64,000 nucleotides of DNA from DASRVA01 sp050732875 (GTDB lineage: Bacteria > Gemmatimonadota > Gemmatimonadetes > JACCXV01 > JAHWKZ01). The notes beneath the pieces are model-generated. The model was not told the DNA's origin and did no database searches. It saw only the letters and a list, made by a program, of their open reading frames with translations. Below are positions 1 through 7,743 of this stretch, piece after piece. The stretch lies in contig JBOHRQ010000006.1 of NCBI GenBank assembly GCA_050732875.1, forward strand, positions 6,563-70,562, read 5' to 3'. How positions within the stretch are numbered: position 1 is the first letter of the stretch; each line of letters begins with the position of its first letter. The position numbers and the translations under genes are program-made.

Positions 1-1040
1 CTGAGGCCGTAGCGGTCCCGTTCGTTCAGGAAGTGGCGCAGCTGCATCTCGGTCAACGCGAACGGGATCTCGACCTCGTCGACCGTCTCGACATCGTCCC
101 ACTGGAACTCGCTGTTGTGGCTGATGCGGTTCAGGCGCTGGTAGTTGGCGTTGATCGTCAGCCCCACCGTTCGATCGGCGAACAGGTTGCTGAACGTGGC
201 CGTCGTCTGGTACTGCGGCTTGTCTCCCAGCTCGCCGTAGCCGGCCCCGCCCGTCAGCTGGAAGTAGCGCGCGCCACCGGCGACGTCGAACGGGCTGCGG
301 GTCACGAGATCGACCGTGCCGCCGATCGCGTCGGCGTCCATGTCCGGGGTCAGCGCCTTGGTGACCTCGAGCGAGGCGAGCTGGTTCGCCGAGATCACGT
401 CCAGCGCCACGAACCGCTCCTCGTCCTCGGGCGTGGCCAGCTTCTCGCCGTTCACCGTGACCGAGGTGAGCCGCGGCTCCGTTCCGCGCAGGAAGATGAA
501 CTTTCCCTCCCCGAGAGAGCGCTGGATGTTGACGCCGGGCACGCGCTGGAGGACCTCGGCCGTGTTGTGATCGGGGAAGAGCTGGATCTGCTCCTGATCC
601 ACGATGTTGACGATGGTGGGCGACGTGCGCTGCAGCATGAGGGCCTTCGCCTGGCCTTGCCGGAGCTGGACCGTGATCCCCTCCGCCTGGACGAAGCTCG
701 GCTCGATCGACGCGTTCTGCTCCTCGATCTCGTCCTCGGAGACCGAGATCTCCGCCTGAAACGCGTCGTAGCCCAGGTAGCTCACCACGAGCGTGTAGTC
801 CCCCTCCGGCACGCCGTCGATACGGTAGCGGCCGTTCCGGTCGGTCACCGCCCCCAGCGAGGTACCCTCGAGCATGACCTGCGCGCCGGGGAGAAAGTCT
901 CCGTCGCGCTCGGAGGTGACCTGACCCCTCACCTGACCGGTCTGCGCGTGGAGCTCCGCCGGTGCAAGAGAGATCAGGACGGCGGTGACGACCGCGGCCA
1001 GGGCCGCGCCGCACCTCGGGACCCATACGCACATGCTCAT
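1..1040 (-). CDS. TonB-dependent receptor, N-terminal part (cut by window edge)
   Basis: About 346 residues are visible and the frame runs open through base 1, so the C-terminal beta-barrel lies outside. A signal peptide ends near ELHAQ (residue 34). It is followed by a carboxypeptidase-regulatory-like domain (about 36-115) with the usual TDRNGRYRIDGVPEGDY-type turn, then a plug domain (about 125-260) with VLQRVPGVNIQR and a PDMDADAIGGTVDLVTR stretch. These mark the TonB receptor subfamily common in sugar-using Gram-negatives. The ATG overlaps the TGA of the upstream LacI-type gene (ATGA, 1037-1040), so the two are translationally coupled. The context implies uptake of a carbohydrate sensed by that regulator. 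The substrate is unknown. Confidence 0.93.
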   Translation of the reverse strand, partial: MSMCVWVPRCGAALAAVVTAVLISLAPAELHAQTGQVRGQVTSERDGDFLPGAQVMLEGTSLGAVTDRNGRYRIDGVPEGDYTLVVSYLGYDAFQAEISVSEDEIEEQNASIEPSFVQAEGITVQLRQGQAKALMLQRTSPTIVNIVDQEQIQLFPDHNTAEVLQRVPGVNIQRSLGEGKFIFLRGTEPRLTSVTVNGEKLATPEDEERFVALDVISANQLASLEVTKALTPDMDADAIGGTVDLVTRSPFDVAGGARYFQLTGGAGYGELGDKPQYQTTATFSNLFADRTVGLTINANYQRLNRISHNSEFQWDDVETVDEVEIPFALTEMQLRHFLNERDRYGL

Positions 1041-2074
1041 GAATCTCCTCCGTCTCCGGACTCGGGTGTGGGTCTCGAGCCGCAGGACCGACGCACCACC
1101 AGCGTCGTCTTCAGCACGAGCTTCGCGCAGGGCCGGTCCGGCTCGGCGATGCGCTGAAAGAGCATGTCGGCCGCCCGGAGACCGATCTCGTGTCCCGGCT
1201 GGCTGACAGCTGTGAGGGGCGGGTTGAGGGAGATGGACCAGTACATGTCGTCGAATCCGACGATGGCGACTTCCTCGGGGATGCGGAGCCCGCGCCCGTG
1301 GATCGTCTCGAGGGCGCCCAGAGTGATCAGGTTGTTGCCGGTGAACAGAGCGGTGGGGGGGTCGGGCAGGTCGAGAAGCTCGCGCGTGAGTCGTCGCCCG
1401 CTCTCATGCTTCGAATCGCCGAAGAGGACGAGCTTTTCGTCCTTGTCGATCCCGCGCGACGCCAGCGCGTCCTCGTACCCCTGGAGCCGCTCCATCGTGC
1501 TCGGGATCTGCGGCAGGCCCGCGATGTAGGCGATCCGGCGATGGCCGAGCCGCGCGAGGTGCTCCACCGCCTCACGCGCTCCGTGCCGGTTGTCGACCAC
1601 AATCACGTCCACGTCGATCCCGCTCAGCCCGCGGTCGACACAGACGATCGGCAGCCCGCTCCGGGCCAGGTCGACCACCTTCCGGTCGCGCTGGTGAGCC
1701 GGTGCGACGATCAGCCCGTCCACCGACTCCGACCGCATGATGTCGAGGTAGAGCCGCTCCTTCGCCTCCTCCTGGGCGAAGTTGCACATGAGGACCGCGT
1801 AATGGTTGGCGTAGGCGCGATCCTCGATGCCGCGCACGACCTCGACGTAGAAGGGGTTCTGGATGTCCGGGACGAGCACCCCGATGAGCTTGCTGGAGCG
1901 GTCCTGGGTCCTGAGGCGGCGGGCGACCCGGTTGGGCTGGTAGCGGAGCACCCGGATGGCCTTCTCGACCCGGACCCGGGTATCGGCGCTGACGTTGGCG
2001 GAGTTGTTCAGGACGCGGGAGACGGTGGCTGGCGAGACGCCCGCCTCACGCGCCACCTGCTTCAGGCTGGACAT
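1037..2074 (-). CDS. LacI-family transcriptional regulator
   Basis: 345 residues, normal length for the family. An N-terminal LacI helix-turn-helix (SLKQVAREAGVSPATVSRVL, residues 3-22) with hinge YQPNRVARRLR leads into a periplasmic-binding-protein-like effector domain (from about residue 62, IGVLVPDIQNPFYVEVVRGI). It ends in the ATGA overlap with the TonB receptor gene, so regulator and transporter share a transcript. A perfect 16-bp palindrome just upstream (2104-2119) is the expected operator. It probably represses its own operon until a sugar or sugar derivative binds. The ligand cannot be read from sequence. Confidence 0.95.
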   Translation of the reverse strand: MSSLKQVAREAGVSPATVSRVLNNSANVSADTRVRVEKAIRVLRYQPNRVARRLRTQDRSSKLIGVLVPDIQNPFYVEVVRGIEDRAYANHYAVLMCNFAQEEAKERLYLDIMRSESVDGLIVAPAHQRDRKVVDLARSGLPIVCVDRGLSGIDVDVIVVDNRHGAREAVEHLARLGHRRIAYIAGLPQIPSTMERLQGYEDALASRGIDKDEKLVLFGDSKHESGRRLTRELLDLPDPPTALFTGNNLITLGALETIHGRGLRIPEEVAIVGFDDMYWSISLNPPLTAVSQPGHEIGLRAADMLFQRIAEPDRPCAKLVLKTTLVVRRSCGSRPTPESGDGGDS

Positions 2075-2103
2075 GGGGGTTTCAGGATCCCTTCTCCCTC
2101 AGA

Positions 2104-2119
2104 ATGAAATCGATTTCAT
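2104..2119. promoter_or_regulatory. Predicted LacI-family operator
   Basis: Perfect 16-bp palindrome ATGAAATCGATTTCAT with the central CG typical of LacI-family sites, 30 bases upstream of the lacI-type start codon. A weaker relative TGATAACGATTCCA at 2170-2183 keeps the central CG and matches 11 of 14 core positions. The centres are 65 bp apart, a spacing that would allow looping. Binding is inferred, not shown. Confidence 0.75.
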
Positions 2120-2169
2120 GGAGATTTCGCTACAGATCTAGATGATTTGCTGGCCTCTCCGCGAGTTTT

Positions 2170-2183
2170 TGATAACGATTCCA
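2170..2183. promoter_or_regulatory. Possible second, degenerate LacI-family operator
   Basis: TGATAACGATTCCA resembles the perfect palindrome at 2104-2119 (11 of 14 matches, same CG centre) but its own dyad symmetry is weak. It could be an auxiliary site or chance. Confidence 0.35.
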
Positions 2184-2264
2184 CGCCTTCCTCAGTTATA
2201 CGGGATCACGGTCCCGCAGTCAAGCCTTGTGAAATGGCTACGTAGGGAGCGGCCGGCCGTTGAC

Positions 2265-2304
2265 GCTCCGGGCTGGTGCTCCGGGCTAGCGCTCGATGGC
2301 TAGC
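2265..2304. repeat. Short tandem repeat, about 13 bp, three units
   Basis: GCTCCGGGCTGGT (2265-2277), GCTCCGGGCTAGC (2278-2290) and GCTCGATGGCTAGC (2291-2304), with a partial fourth unit GCTCC. It overlaps the stop codon of the DUF5996 gene. Probably replication slippage; no function is evident. Confidence 0.6.
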
Positions 2305-3208
2305 GCTCCAGCGCCTCCCGGTCCCACCCGCCCCGCTCGGCGGTGGCCTCATAGGTCGTTCGCAGGAAGGCGAGGAGCGCGGCGTCCGGATCGTCGGCGG
2401 TCCGGACAGCCTCGTAGGGGAGCACGAACTCGCGCAGCGTGTCGTGGTAGTACGCGGCCTCGGGCTCGACCGGCCAGTCGCGGAAGCCGTCCGCCTCGGG
2501 ATACGCGTACGCGTAGAAGGCGGGCTCGCCCAGGCCCGCCCCCGGCCACCAGCCCCCGCTCCAGCACTCGTGCGAGTAGGCTTCGTGGGTGATCGAGTCG
2601 GGGACGCCCGGAGCGCCCGGGTGCGGCGGGGCCTTCCGGCCCGAGAAGCGCGTCGAGGCGAGGTCGAAGCTGCCCCAGAAGAAGTGGACCGGGCTCGCCT
2701 TCCCCAGGAAGTCGTCGCGGAACGCCTTGGCCACCCGGTCGCCCTGGGCCAGGGCGCGCCAGAAGCGGTTCGCCCACGCCGGGTCGTAAGCGCCGTGGAC
2801 GCGGTCCTCCACGAAGGGGATCGGCTCGGGCACCTCGACCGGCACCGGCCAGATCTCGACCTCGATCCCCAGATCCGCGAGCGCTGCCAATGTCTGCTGA
2901 TGGAAATCGGCGACCGTCATCGGCCGCAGGGCGAGCTCGCGGCCCGTACCATCGCTGGTCGCGATCTCGAGCCGATGGTCGATGAAGTCGAAGTCGATCT
3001 GGAACGTGCGGTCGTCGTCGGGGATCGGGCTGGTCGTGAGCCCGCGGCTGGTCAGGTAGAACGGCACGTGCCACCAGTGGTTGACGGGCGGCGTTCTGGC
3101 CAGGCGGACCTTCCCCACGACCTGGCTCCACATGTGGAGCGTGGCACAGGTGTCCTGCCACTCGTCCAGCGGCAGGGCGGGCCAGGCGTCTTCGTGTCGG
3201 CGGGTCAC
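2300..3208 (-). CDS. DUF5996 family protein
   Basis: 302 residues from a GTG start. The frame stays open further upstream but would run into the next gene, and family members begin at this WPALPLDEW segment. Recognisable family blocks are ATLHMWSQVVGKVRLA, NHWWHVPFYLTSRGLTTSPIP, FIDHRLEI and PVHFFWGSFDLASTRFSGR. No membrane segment or signal peptide, so probably cytosolic. The biochemical role of DUF5996 is not known to me. No strong Shine-Dalgarno is visible. It is followed by a short tandem repeat at its stop. Confidence 0.85.
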   Translation of the reverse strand: MTRRHEDAWPALPLDEWQDTCATLHMWSQVVGKVRLARTPPVNHWWHVPFYLTSRGLTTSPIPDDDRTFQIDFDFIDHRLEIATSDGTGRELALRPMTVADFHQQTLAALADLGIEVEIWPVPVEVPEPIPFVEDRVHGAYDPAWANRFWRALAQGDRVAKAFRDDFLGKASPVHFFWGSFDLASTRFSGRKAPPHPGAPGVPDSITHEAYSHECWSGGWWPGAGLGEPAFYAYAYPEADGFRDWPVEPEAAYYHDTLREFVLPYEAVRTADDPDAALLAFLRTTYEATAERGGWDREALER

Positions 3209-3269
3209 CGCGCAATGGTAGCGCGGAGGTCGGGCCCCGTCGACAGGGGCGGGCGGCAATCCCGCGCCT

Positions 3270-3875
3270 CTAGAACCCGAACTCCAGTCCCGCCGAGATC
3301 TCGATGTTCTGGAGCGCGTCGTCCTCGAGGCAGGCGCCGAAGTCGATGTCGCCGACGTCGTCCGGCGCGTCGCACAGGTCCACGTGGTCCTTGACGTCGG
3401 CCCGCAGCCGTGCGAGGCCGATCGGGAAGGTGAACCCGGCGCCATAGTTGACCAGCAGGTTGGTGTCGCTGTCGCGTCTGTCGGGGGCGTAGCGGATGCC
3501 GCCCAGCCCGCCCGACAGGAAGAGGTCGACCGGCAGCGGAAGGTGATAGTTCAGCCCGCCGTAGAAGAGGTCGATGTCGGCCTCTTCGCTTTCGAGGACT
3601 TCGTCGATCTCGAACTCACCGTCCACGGACGCCCGCCCGTAGGAGAGGTCCAGCGAGAGGCCCTCGTGGCCGCCGAGGGCGAGCCTGAGGCCGTAGATCG
3701 CGCCGGAGTCCAGATCCACCTGGTCGAAGGCGTCCTCGAACGAGCTCTCGTCGAACGCGTAGTAGCCGAGATAGGGGTTGATCGCGATCCCGATCCGCTG
3801 GGCGCGGGCCGGCTCGGGCGTGGACACGCCGACCGCCGCGGCGAGGGCGGTGAAGAGAAGAGCAACACGCTTCAT
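3270..3875 (-). CDS. Outer-membrane beta-barrel protein
   Basis: 201 residues with a clean signal peptide (MKRVALLFTALAAAVGVS, cleavage after PARAQ near residue 26). Alternating aromatic/hydrophobic strands follow (LGYYAFDES, IYGLRLALGG, LSLDLSYGRA, DLFYGGLNYHLPL, GAGFTFPIGLARLRADVKDHV), and the chain ends in phenylalanine (LEFGF), the usual C-terminal insertion signal of barrels. The length and pattern suggest a small eight-stranded OmpA/OmpW-like barrel. Two cysteines (CDAPDD and ACLEDD) in the last third could form a disulfide. Cargo or function is unknown. It stands alone, upstream of the DUF5996 gene. Confidence 0.8.
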   Translation of the reverse strand: MKRVALLFTALAAAVGVSTPEPARAQRIGIAINPYLGYYAFDESSFEDAFDQVDLDSGAIYGLRLALGGHEGLSLDLSYGRASVDGEFEIDEVLESEEADIDLFYGGLNYHLPLPVDLFLSGGLGGIRYAPDRRDSDTNLLVNYGAGFTFPIGLARLRADVKDHVDLCDAPDDVGDIDFGACLEDDALQNIEISAGLEFGF

Positions 3876-4010
3876 TAGGCCTCCTGTGGGTCCGGGGCCG
3901 CGGCCCAGACTCGTCGAAGTCCCCTCATAGCCCGCCGGGCCGGAAAGCGTTCCCGGAGCGGGGCACCGACTCCGCTTGCGGTCGGCGCCCGGTCCTCCCT
4001 ATCCTGCCCC

Positions 4011-4595
4011 ATGCGAGTGGCGCCGATCCTGAACGTGGCGGCCAAGCTGCTCCTGGTCGCACTCCTTCTGTTTGCGGTCGCTAACCCGGACATGCCCCGC
4101 TTCGCAGGGAAGGCGATGGGGATTCGCTCCGTTCTCTATCCGCTCGCCACGCTCCTGATCCCGCTGGTGTGGATCCTCAAGGGCCGGCCGCGTCCCTATC
4201 CCCACGCGGCCGACACGCTGCTCGCCGGGCCCTTCCTGGTCGACGTGGGCGGAAACGTGGCCAACCTCTACGACACCGTCGTCTGGTTCGACGACGCCGC
4301 GCACGCGCTGACATGGATGCTGCTCGTCTTCGCCGTCGGCGCGCTCCTGCTGCGACTCCGTCTGGCGCCCTGGATCACCGCCGCCCTCTGCATCGGGTTC
4401 GGATCGGTGACCCACGTCCTGTGGGAGATCCTGGAATACCTGATCATGATCAGCGGCCGGACTGGCCTCCACCTGACCTACGGCGACACGGTCGGGGACC
4501 TGGCGGCGTCGCTGTCGGGGAGCGTCCTGGCGGGCCTCGTGACGGGATGGATCGCGGCTAAGCTTTCTTCCGGCTCGCCTCGCACACCTCGATGA
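4011..4595 (+). CDS. DUF2238/YjdF-like integral membrane protein
   Basis: 194 residues with five to six hydrophobic helices. The signature block PYPHAADTLLAGPFLVDVGG, then NLYDTVVWFDDAAHALTW and the acidic HVLWEILEYL, fits the DUF2238 family of unknown function. No Shine-Dalgarno precedes the ATG. A TTGCGG-N18-TATCCT promoter-like pair (3976-3981, 4000-4005) ends five bases before it, so the mRNA may be leaderless. The last 38 bases overlap a decayed convergent gene (4558-4728). Confidence 0.82.
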   Translation: MRVAPILNVAAKLLLVALLLFAVANPDMPRFAGKAMGIRSVLYPLATLLIPLVWILKGRPRPYPHAADTLLAGPFLVDVGGNVANLYDTVVWFDDAAHALTWMLLVFAVGALLLRLRLAPWITAALCIGFGSVTHVLWEILEYLIMISGRTGLHLTYGDTVGDLAASLSGSVLAGLVTGWIAAKLSSGSPRTPR

Positions 4596-4728
4596 AACGC
4601 TTCGGGGGCATGCCGGCGATGATCTCGCCGATTGCGTCCAGCGGGAGATCCTCCGGCTTCTCGAAGCGTACGCACGAGCGCCCTATGTCGAGCTTCATGC
4701 CGGCCTTCCGGAACGCCCCCCTCAAGCC
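4558..4728 (-). pseudogene. DUF1801 protein remnant (C-terminal fragment)
   Basis: The minus strand encodes 56 residues ending in TAG whose core FRKAGMKLDIGRSCVRF, EKPEDLPLDAIGEIIAG and PPKRFIEVCEASRKK match the C-terminus of DUF1801 proteins. The first two-thirds of the family (about 80 residues) is missing. Directly upstream lies the stop codon of the intact DUF3574 gene. It reads as a remnant truncated by the join with that operon. A short protein from the internal ATG (AGMKL) is possible but unlikely to fold. Confidence 0.7.
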
Positions 4729-5163
4729 TCACTCGAAGAAGTGGACGCGGGCGTCTGTGGTCACGCGCAGGACCGCGTCCTGGCGGAAGCGCCGGCGGTA
4801 CTCCTCGGCAATCGCGGCGATGGCGGAGTCGGCCCCTGCGCTCGCCGGGTGGACGATCTCGATCACCATGACCGGCTCTTCGACGAGAACACCGCTCGGG
4901 TCGGTCCACTGACCCTCCGCATGCCAGGCGGTGAGGCCATCGGGGAATCTCGGCGTGACGACCTCCTCCAGAAAGTCCCTCCACTCGTCCTCGGAGACGG
5001 ATCCGCCATCGGCTATCGCGCGGCCGAAGAACAGTCGATCGGCGACCATCGTCTGGATCGCCGGCTCCACCGATGGGGGCGCCCCGCCCAGGGTTCCCGT
5101 GCAGGCCGGGAGGGCAAGGAGCCAGACGTAGAGGACTGTCCGCCCGGGACGGCCCACGCTCAT
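4729..5163 (-). CDS. DUF3574 lipoprotein
   Basis: 144 residues starting MSVGRPGRTVLY. The hydrophobic leader ends in LALPAC, a lipobox, so it is probably a lipoprotein. The body (VADRLFFGRAIADGG, VSEDEWRDFLEEVVTPRFPDG, then a C-terminal VRVHFFE-like strand) is typical of DUF3574, whose function is unknown. Its ATG overlaps the TGA of the ABC exporter gene (ATGA), so the two are translationally coupled. A longer upstream reading of the frame exists but ignores the lipoprotein leader. Confidence 0.85.
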   Translation of the reverse strand: MSVGRPGRTVLYVWLLALPACTGTLGGAPPSVEPAIQTMVADRLFFGRAIADGGSVSEDEWRDFLEEVVTPRFPDGLTAWHAEGQWTDPSGVLVEEPVMVIEIVHPASAGADSAIAAIAEEYRRRFRQDAVLRVTTDARVHFFE

Positions 5164-6977
5164 CGGATCACGAACTGCTCCGCGTCCTCCGGAGCCGCTC
5201 CCCCGGGCTCTGCCTCCTGCTGGCGGCGCCACATCTCGGCGTAGACGCCATCGCGCGCGAGGAGATCCCCGTGGCGACCGCGCTCGACGATCCGGCCCGC
5301 TTCCAGGACAACGATCTCGTTCGCGTCGACGACGGTCGAGAGCCGGTGCGCGATGACCAGGGTCGTCCGGCCGCGCGCCACCTCGTCCAGGCTCGCCTGG
5401 ATTTCCTTCTCGGTCCGCGTGTCGAGGGCCGAGGTCGCCTCGTCCAGCATGAGGATCGGCGGATCCTTGAGGAGCGTGCGAGCTATCGCGACCCGCTGCT
5501 TCTCGCCCCCAGAGAGCTTCAATCCGCGCTCGCCGACCCGCGTCTGGTAGCCTTCCGGAAGCCCGGCGATGAAGTCGTGGAGCCGGGCCAGACGCGCCGC
5601 CCGCTCCACCTCGGCGGGGGTCGCCTCGGGCCGCCCGTAGGCGATGTTGTAGTAGATCGTGTCGTTGAAGAGCACCGTGTCCTGCGGCACGATCCCGATC
5701 GCCGCCCTAAGGGTGGCCTGTGTGACGCGCCGGATATCCTGGCCGTCGATCTCGATCGAGCCTGCGTCGAGATCGTAGTACCGGAAGAGGAGCCGTGAGA
5801 TCGTCGACTTTCCGGCGCCGCTCGGGCCCACGATCGCCACCCGTTTCCCCGACGGGACCCTGAACGTCACCCCTTCCAGGATCCTGCGGTCCGGACCGTA
5901 ACCGAACGCGACGTCCTCGAACACTACCTCGCCACGCGTCACGTCGAGCGGCCGCGCATCCGAGGCGTCCTCCACCTCGACGTCCTCGTGGAGGAGCGCG
6001 AACATGCTCTCCATGTCGATCAGCGACTGCCGGATCTGGCGATAGACGAAGCCGAGGAAGTTGAGCGGCTGATAGAGCTGGATCAGGTACGTGTTCACGA
6101 GCACGAAGTCGCCGACCGTGAGCCTCCCTGCGGCGGCCCCGCGGGCCGCCATCAGCATGACGAGGGTGAGGCCGGCGGCGATGACCAGCCCCTGCCCGAT
6201 GTTGAGGACCGACAGCGTCGTCTTGGTCTTGACGGCGGCCCGCTCGTAGCTCTGCAGGGCACGGTCGAAGCGGGCCGCCTCGTAGGCCTCGTTGCCGAAG
6301 TACTTGACGGTCTCGTAGTTCAGTAACGCGTCGACCACCCGGGCGCTCGCCTCGGTGTCCGTCTCGTTCATCACCCGGACGAACTTCGTGCGCCACTCGG
6401 TGACCGCGATCGTGAAGGCGATGTAGATGGCGATCGTGACGAACGTCACGGCGGCGAAGCTCGCCGAGTAGAATCTCCACAGGATGCCGCAAACGAGCGC
6501 GATCTCGACCAGCGTCGGGAGAATGTTGAAGAGCATGAACGAGAGCAGGAACTCGATCCCGCCGGTCCCCCTCTCGATCGCCCGCGCGACCCCACCGGTG
6601 CGCCGATCGAGGTGGAAGCGGAGCGAGAGGCGGTGGAGGTGCCCGAACGTCTCGAGCGCCACCCGGCGGATCGCGCGCTGGCCCACCTTGGCGAAGAGCG
6701 CGTCCCTGAGCTCGGCGAAGGCAGCGGAGGCGACCCGCACGATCCCGTAGCCGACGATGAGCGCCACCGGCACGACGACCGCGATCCCCGCTGTTTCGGG
6801 GGCGAGGATGTCCACCGCGCGCTTGTAGAGGATGGGGACGTAGACGGTGGCGACCTTGGCGGCCAGGAGGCACGCCAGGGCCAGGACGACCCGCGTCCGG
6901 AGCTCGGGCTCGCCCTTCGGCCAGAGGTACGGCAGGAGCTGGCGGATCGTCCGGAGGTCGCCGTGCTTTCGCGTCAT
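5160..6977 (-). CDS. ABC transporter, ATM1/ABCB7-type half transporter
   Basis: 605 residues: a six-helix membrane domain (about 20-320), then an ATPase domain with Walker A GPSGAGKST (384-392), signature LSGGEKQRVAIART (about 487), Walker B ILMLDEATSALD (about 507) and the switch histidine in IAHRLST. The membrane part carries ATM1-type blocks such as ALLNYETVKYFGNE and LNFLGFVYRQIRQSLIDMESMF. Relatives export glutathione- or sulfur-linked compounds or metals from the cytoplasm and act as homodimers. An in-frame ATG six codons upstream (6995) is also possible; neither has a good ribosome site. It is coupled to the downstream DUF3574 lipoprotein. Confidence 0.93.
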   Translation of the reverse strand: MTRKHGDLRTIRQLLPYLWPKGEPELRTRVVLALACLLAAKVATVYVPILYKRAVDILAPETAGIAVVVPVALIVGYGIVRVASAAFAELRDALFAKVGQRAIRRVALETFGHLHRLSLRFHLDRRTGGVARAIERGTGGIEFLLSFMLFNILPTLVEIALVCGILWRFYSASFAAVTFVTIAIYIAFTIAVTEWRTKFVRVMNETDTEASARVVDALLNYETVKYFGNEAYEAARFDRALQSYERAAVKTKTTLSVLNIGQGLVIAAGLTLVMLMAARGAAAGRLTVGDFVLVNTYLIQLYQPLNFLGFVYRQIRQSLIDMESMFALLHEDVEVEDASDARPLDVTRGEVVFEDVAFGYGPDRRILEGVTFRVPSGKRVAIVGPSGAGKSTISRLLFRYYDLDAGSIEIDGQDIRRVTQATLRAAIGIVPQDTVLFNDTIYYNIAYGRPEATPAEVERAARLARLHDFIAGLPEGYQTRVGERGLKLSGGEKQRVAIARTLLKDPPILMLDEATSALDTRTEKEIQASLDEVARGRTTLVIAHRLSTVVDANEIVVLEAGRIVERGRHGDLLARDGVYAEMWRRQQEAEPGGAAPEDAEQFVIR

Positions 6978-7011
6978 TGGGGCGGGAATGTACACCCGGG
7001 GCAGGCAGCAA

Positions 7012-7252
7012 CTACGCTCGGGCGGTGGCGGCTTCCCATTCCGTCTCGAGTCGCAATTGCTGCACCCATCGACGGATGTACGGATCCCGGGAGGAGCCTT
7101 ACGAGGGCACGGATCTGGTCGCTGGTCGGCGCGACGACAAAGTCGATGTCCTGTGTCGCTCGTGGGGCACCGTGATAGGAGCTTGCAAACGAGCCGGTGA
7201 GCATGTATGGAATGTTTGCCCGTTCGAGAACGCCGATCGCCCGACGAAACAC
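7012..7252 (-). pseudogene. Nucleotidyltransferase remnant with internal deletion and frameshift
   Basis: The first about 53 codons (GTG at 7252) encode a good nucleotidyltransferase N-terminus: VLERANIPYMLTGSFASSYH, then GAPRATQDIDFVVAPTSDQI with the catalytic GS and D-x-D. After LVRLLPGS the frame diverges. In another frame the sequence at about 7089-7012 reads DPYIRRWVQQLRLETEWEAA and a TAG, which is the usual C-terminus of the same family. The roughly 80 central residues are missing, so a deletion joined the two ends out of frame. The small partner gene upstream (7263-7487) is intact. Confidence 0.72.
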
Positions 7253-7262
7253 GTCCTGGTGA

Positions 7263-7487
7263 TCAACGAAGGGGCGGGGGCAAGGAGCCGGACGGGAACG
7301 AGTAGCGTAGAAGCTCCCGCTTCAACTCGAACTCCGACCAATCCGGATGCCGGTTGCGCAGGCGTGTCAAGGAAAGCTCTCTTGCGGCCAGGCTCATCTC
7401 CAGCGCCCTTCGAAGCCGTTCAGCGCCGGTGAGCTTACGGTGGATACTCGTCTGGACCGCTTCTGCTTCCGGGCTCGTGTCTCTCAC
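7263..7487 (-). CDS. Small conserved partner of nucleotidyltransferase
   Basis: 74 residues from a GTG. The sequence MRDTSPEAEAVQTSIHRK, then AERLRRALEMSLAARELSLT and RLRNRHPDWSEFELKRELL, matches short helical proteins that sit directly upstream of nucleotidyltransferases in many genomes. It may act as the antitoxin-like half of that pair. Its partner is broken here (7012-7252), so this is an orphan. Function is inferred from neighbourhood only. Confidence 0.6.
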   Translation of the reverse strand: MRDTSPEAEAVQTSIHRKLTGAERLRRALEMSLAARELSLTRLRNRHPDWSEFELKRELLRYSFPSGSLPPPLR

Positions 7488-7743
7488 GACTTCAGGCTTC
7501 CCGGCGTGGTGTCCCCTCGGGTTCGAGCAGATCCGTCTTCATCGCCGTTTGAAGCTAGGCCGGCAACAAGAGACGGACCACGCGGCCAGGCATGGATGGG
7601 GGAAGACGAGCGGCAGGGCGAAAAGGTTCGACTCGTGCCGGTCAGAGCGGTCACCCAGCGGCCACCCCCCCCGCTATTATTCGAGCACCGGGCCAATTCT
7701 ACCTTGCCCGCTCGTTGAGCTCGCTGCAATCTTCCCATCGCTC

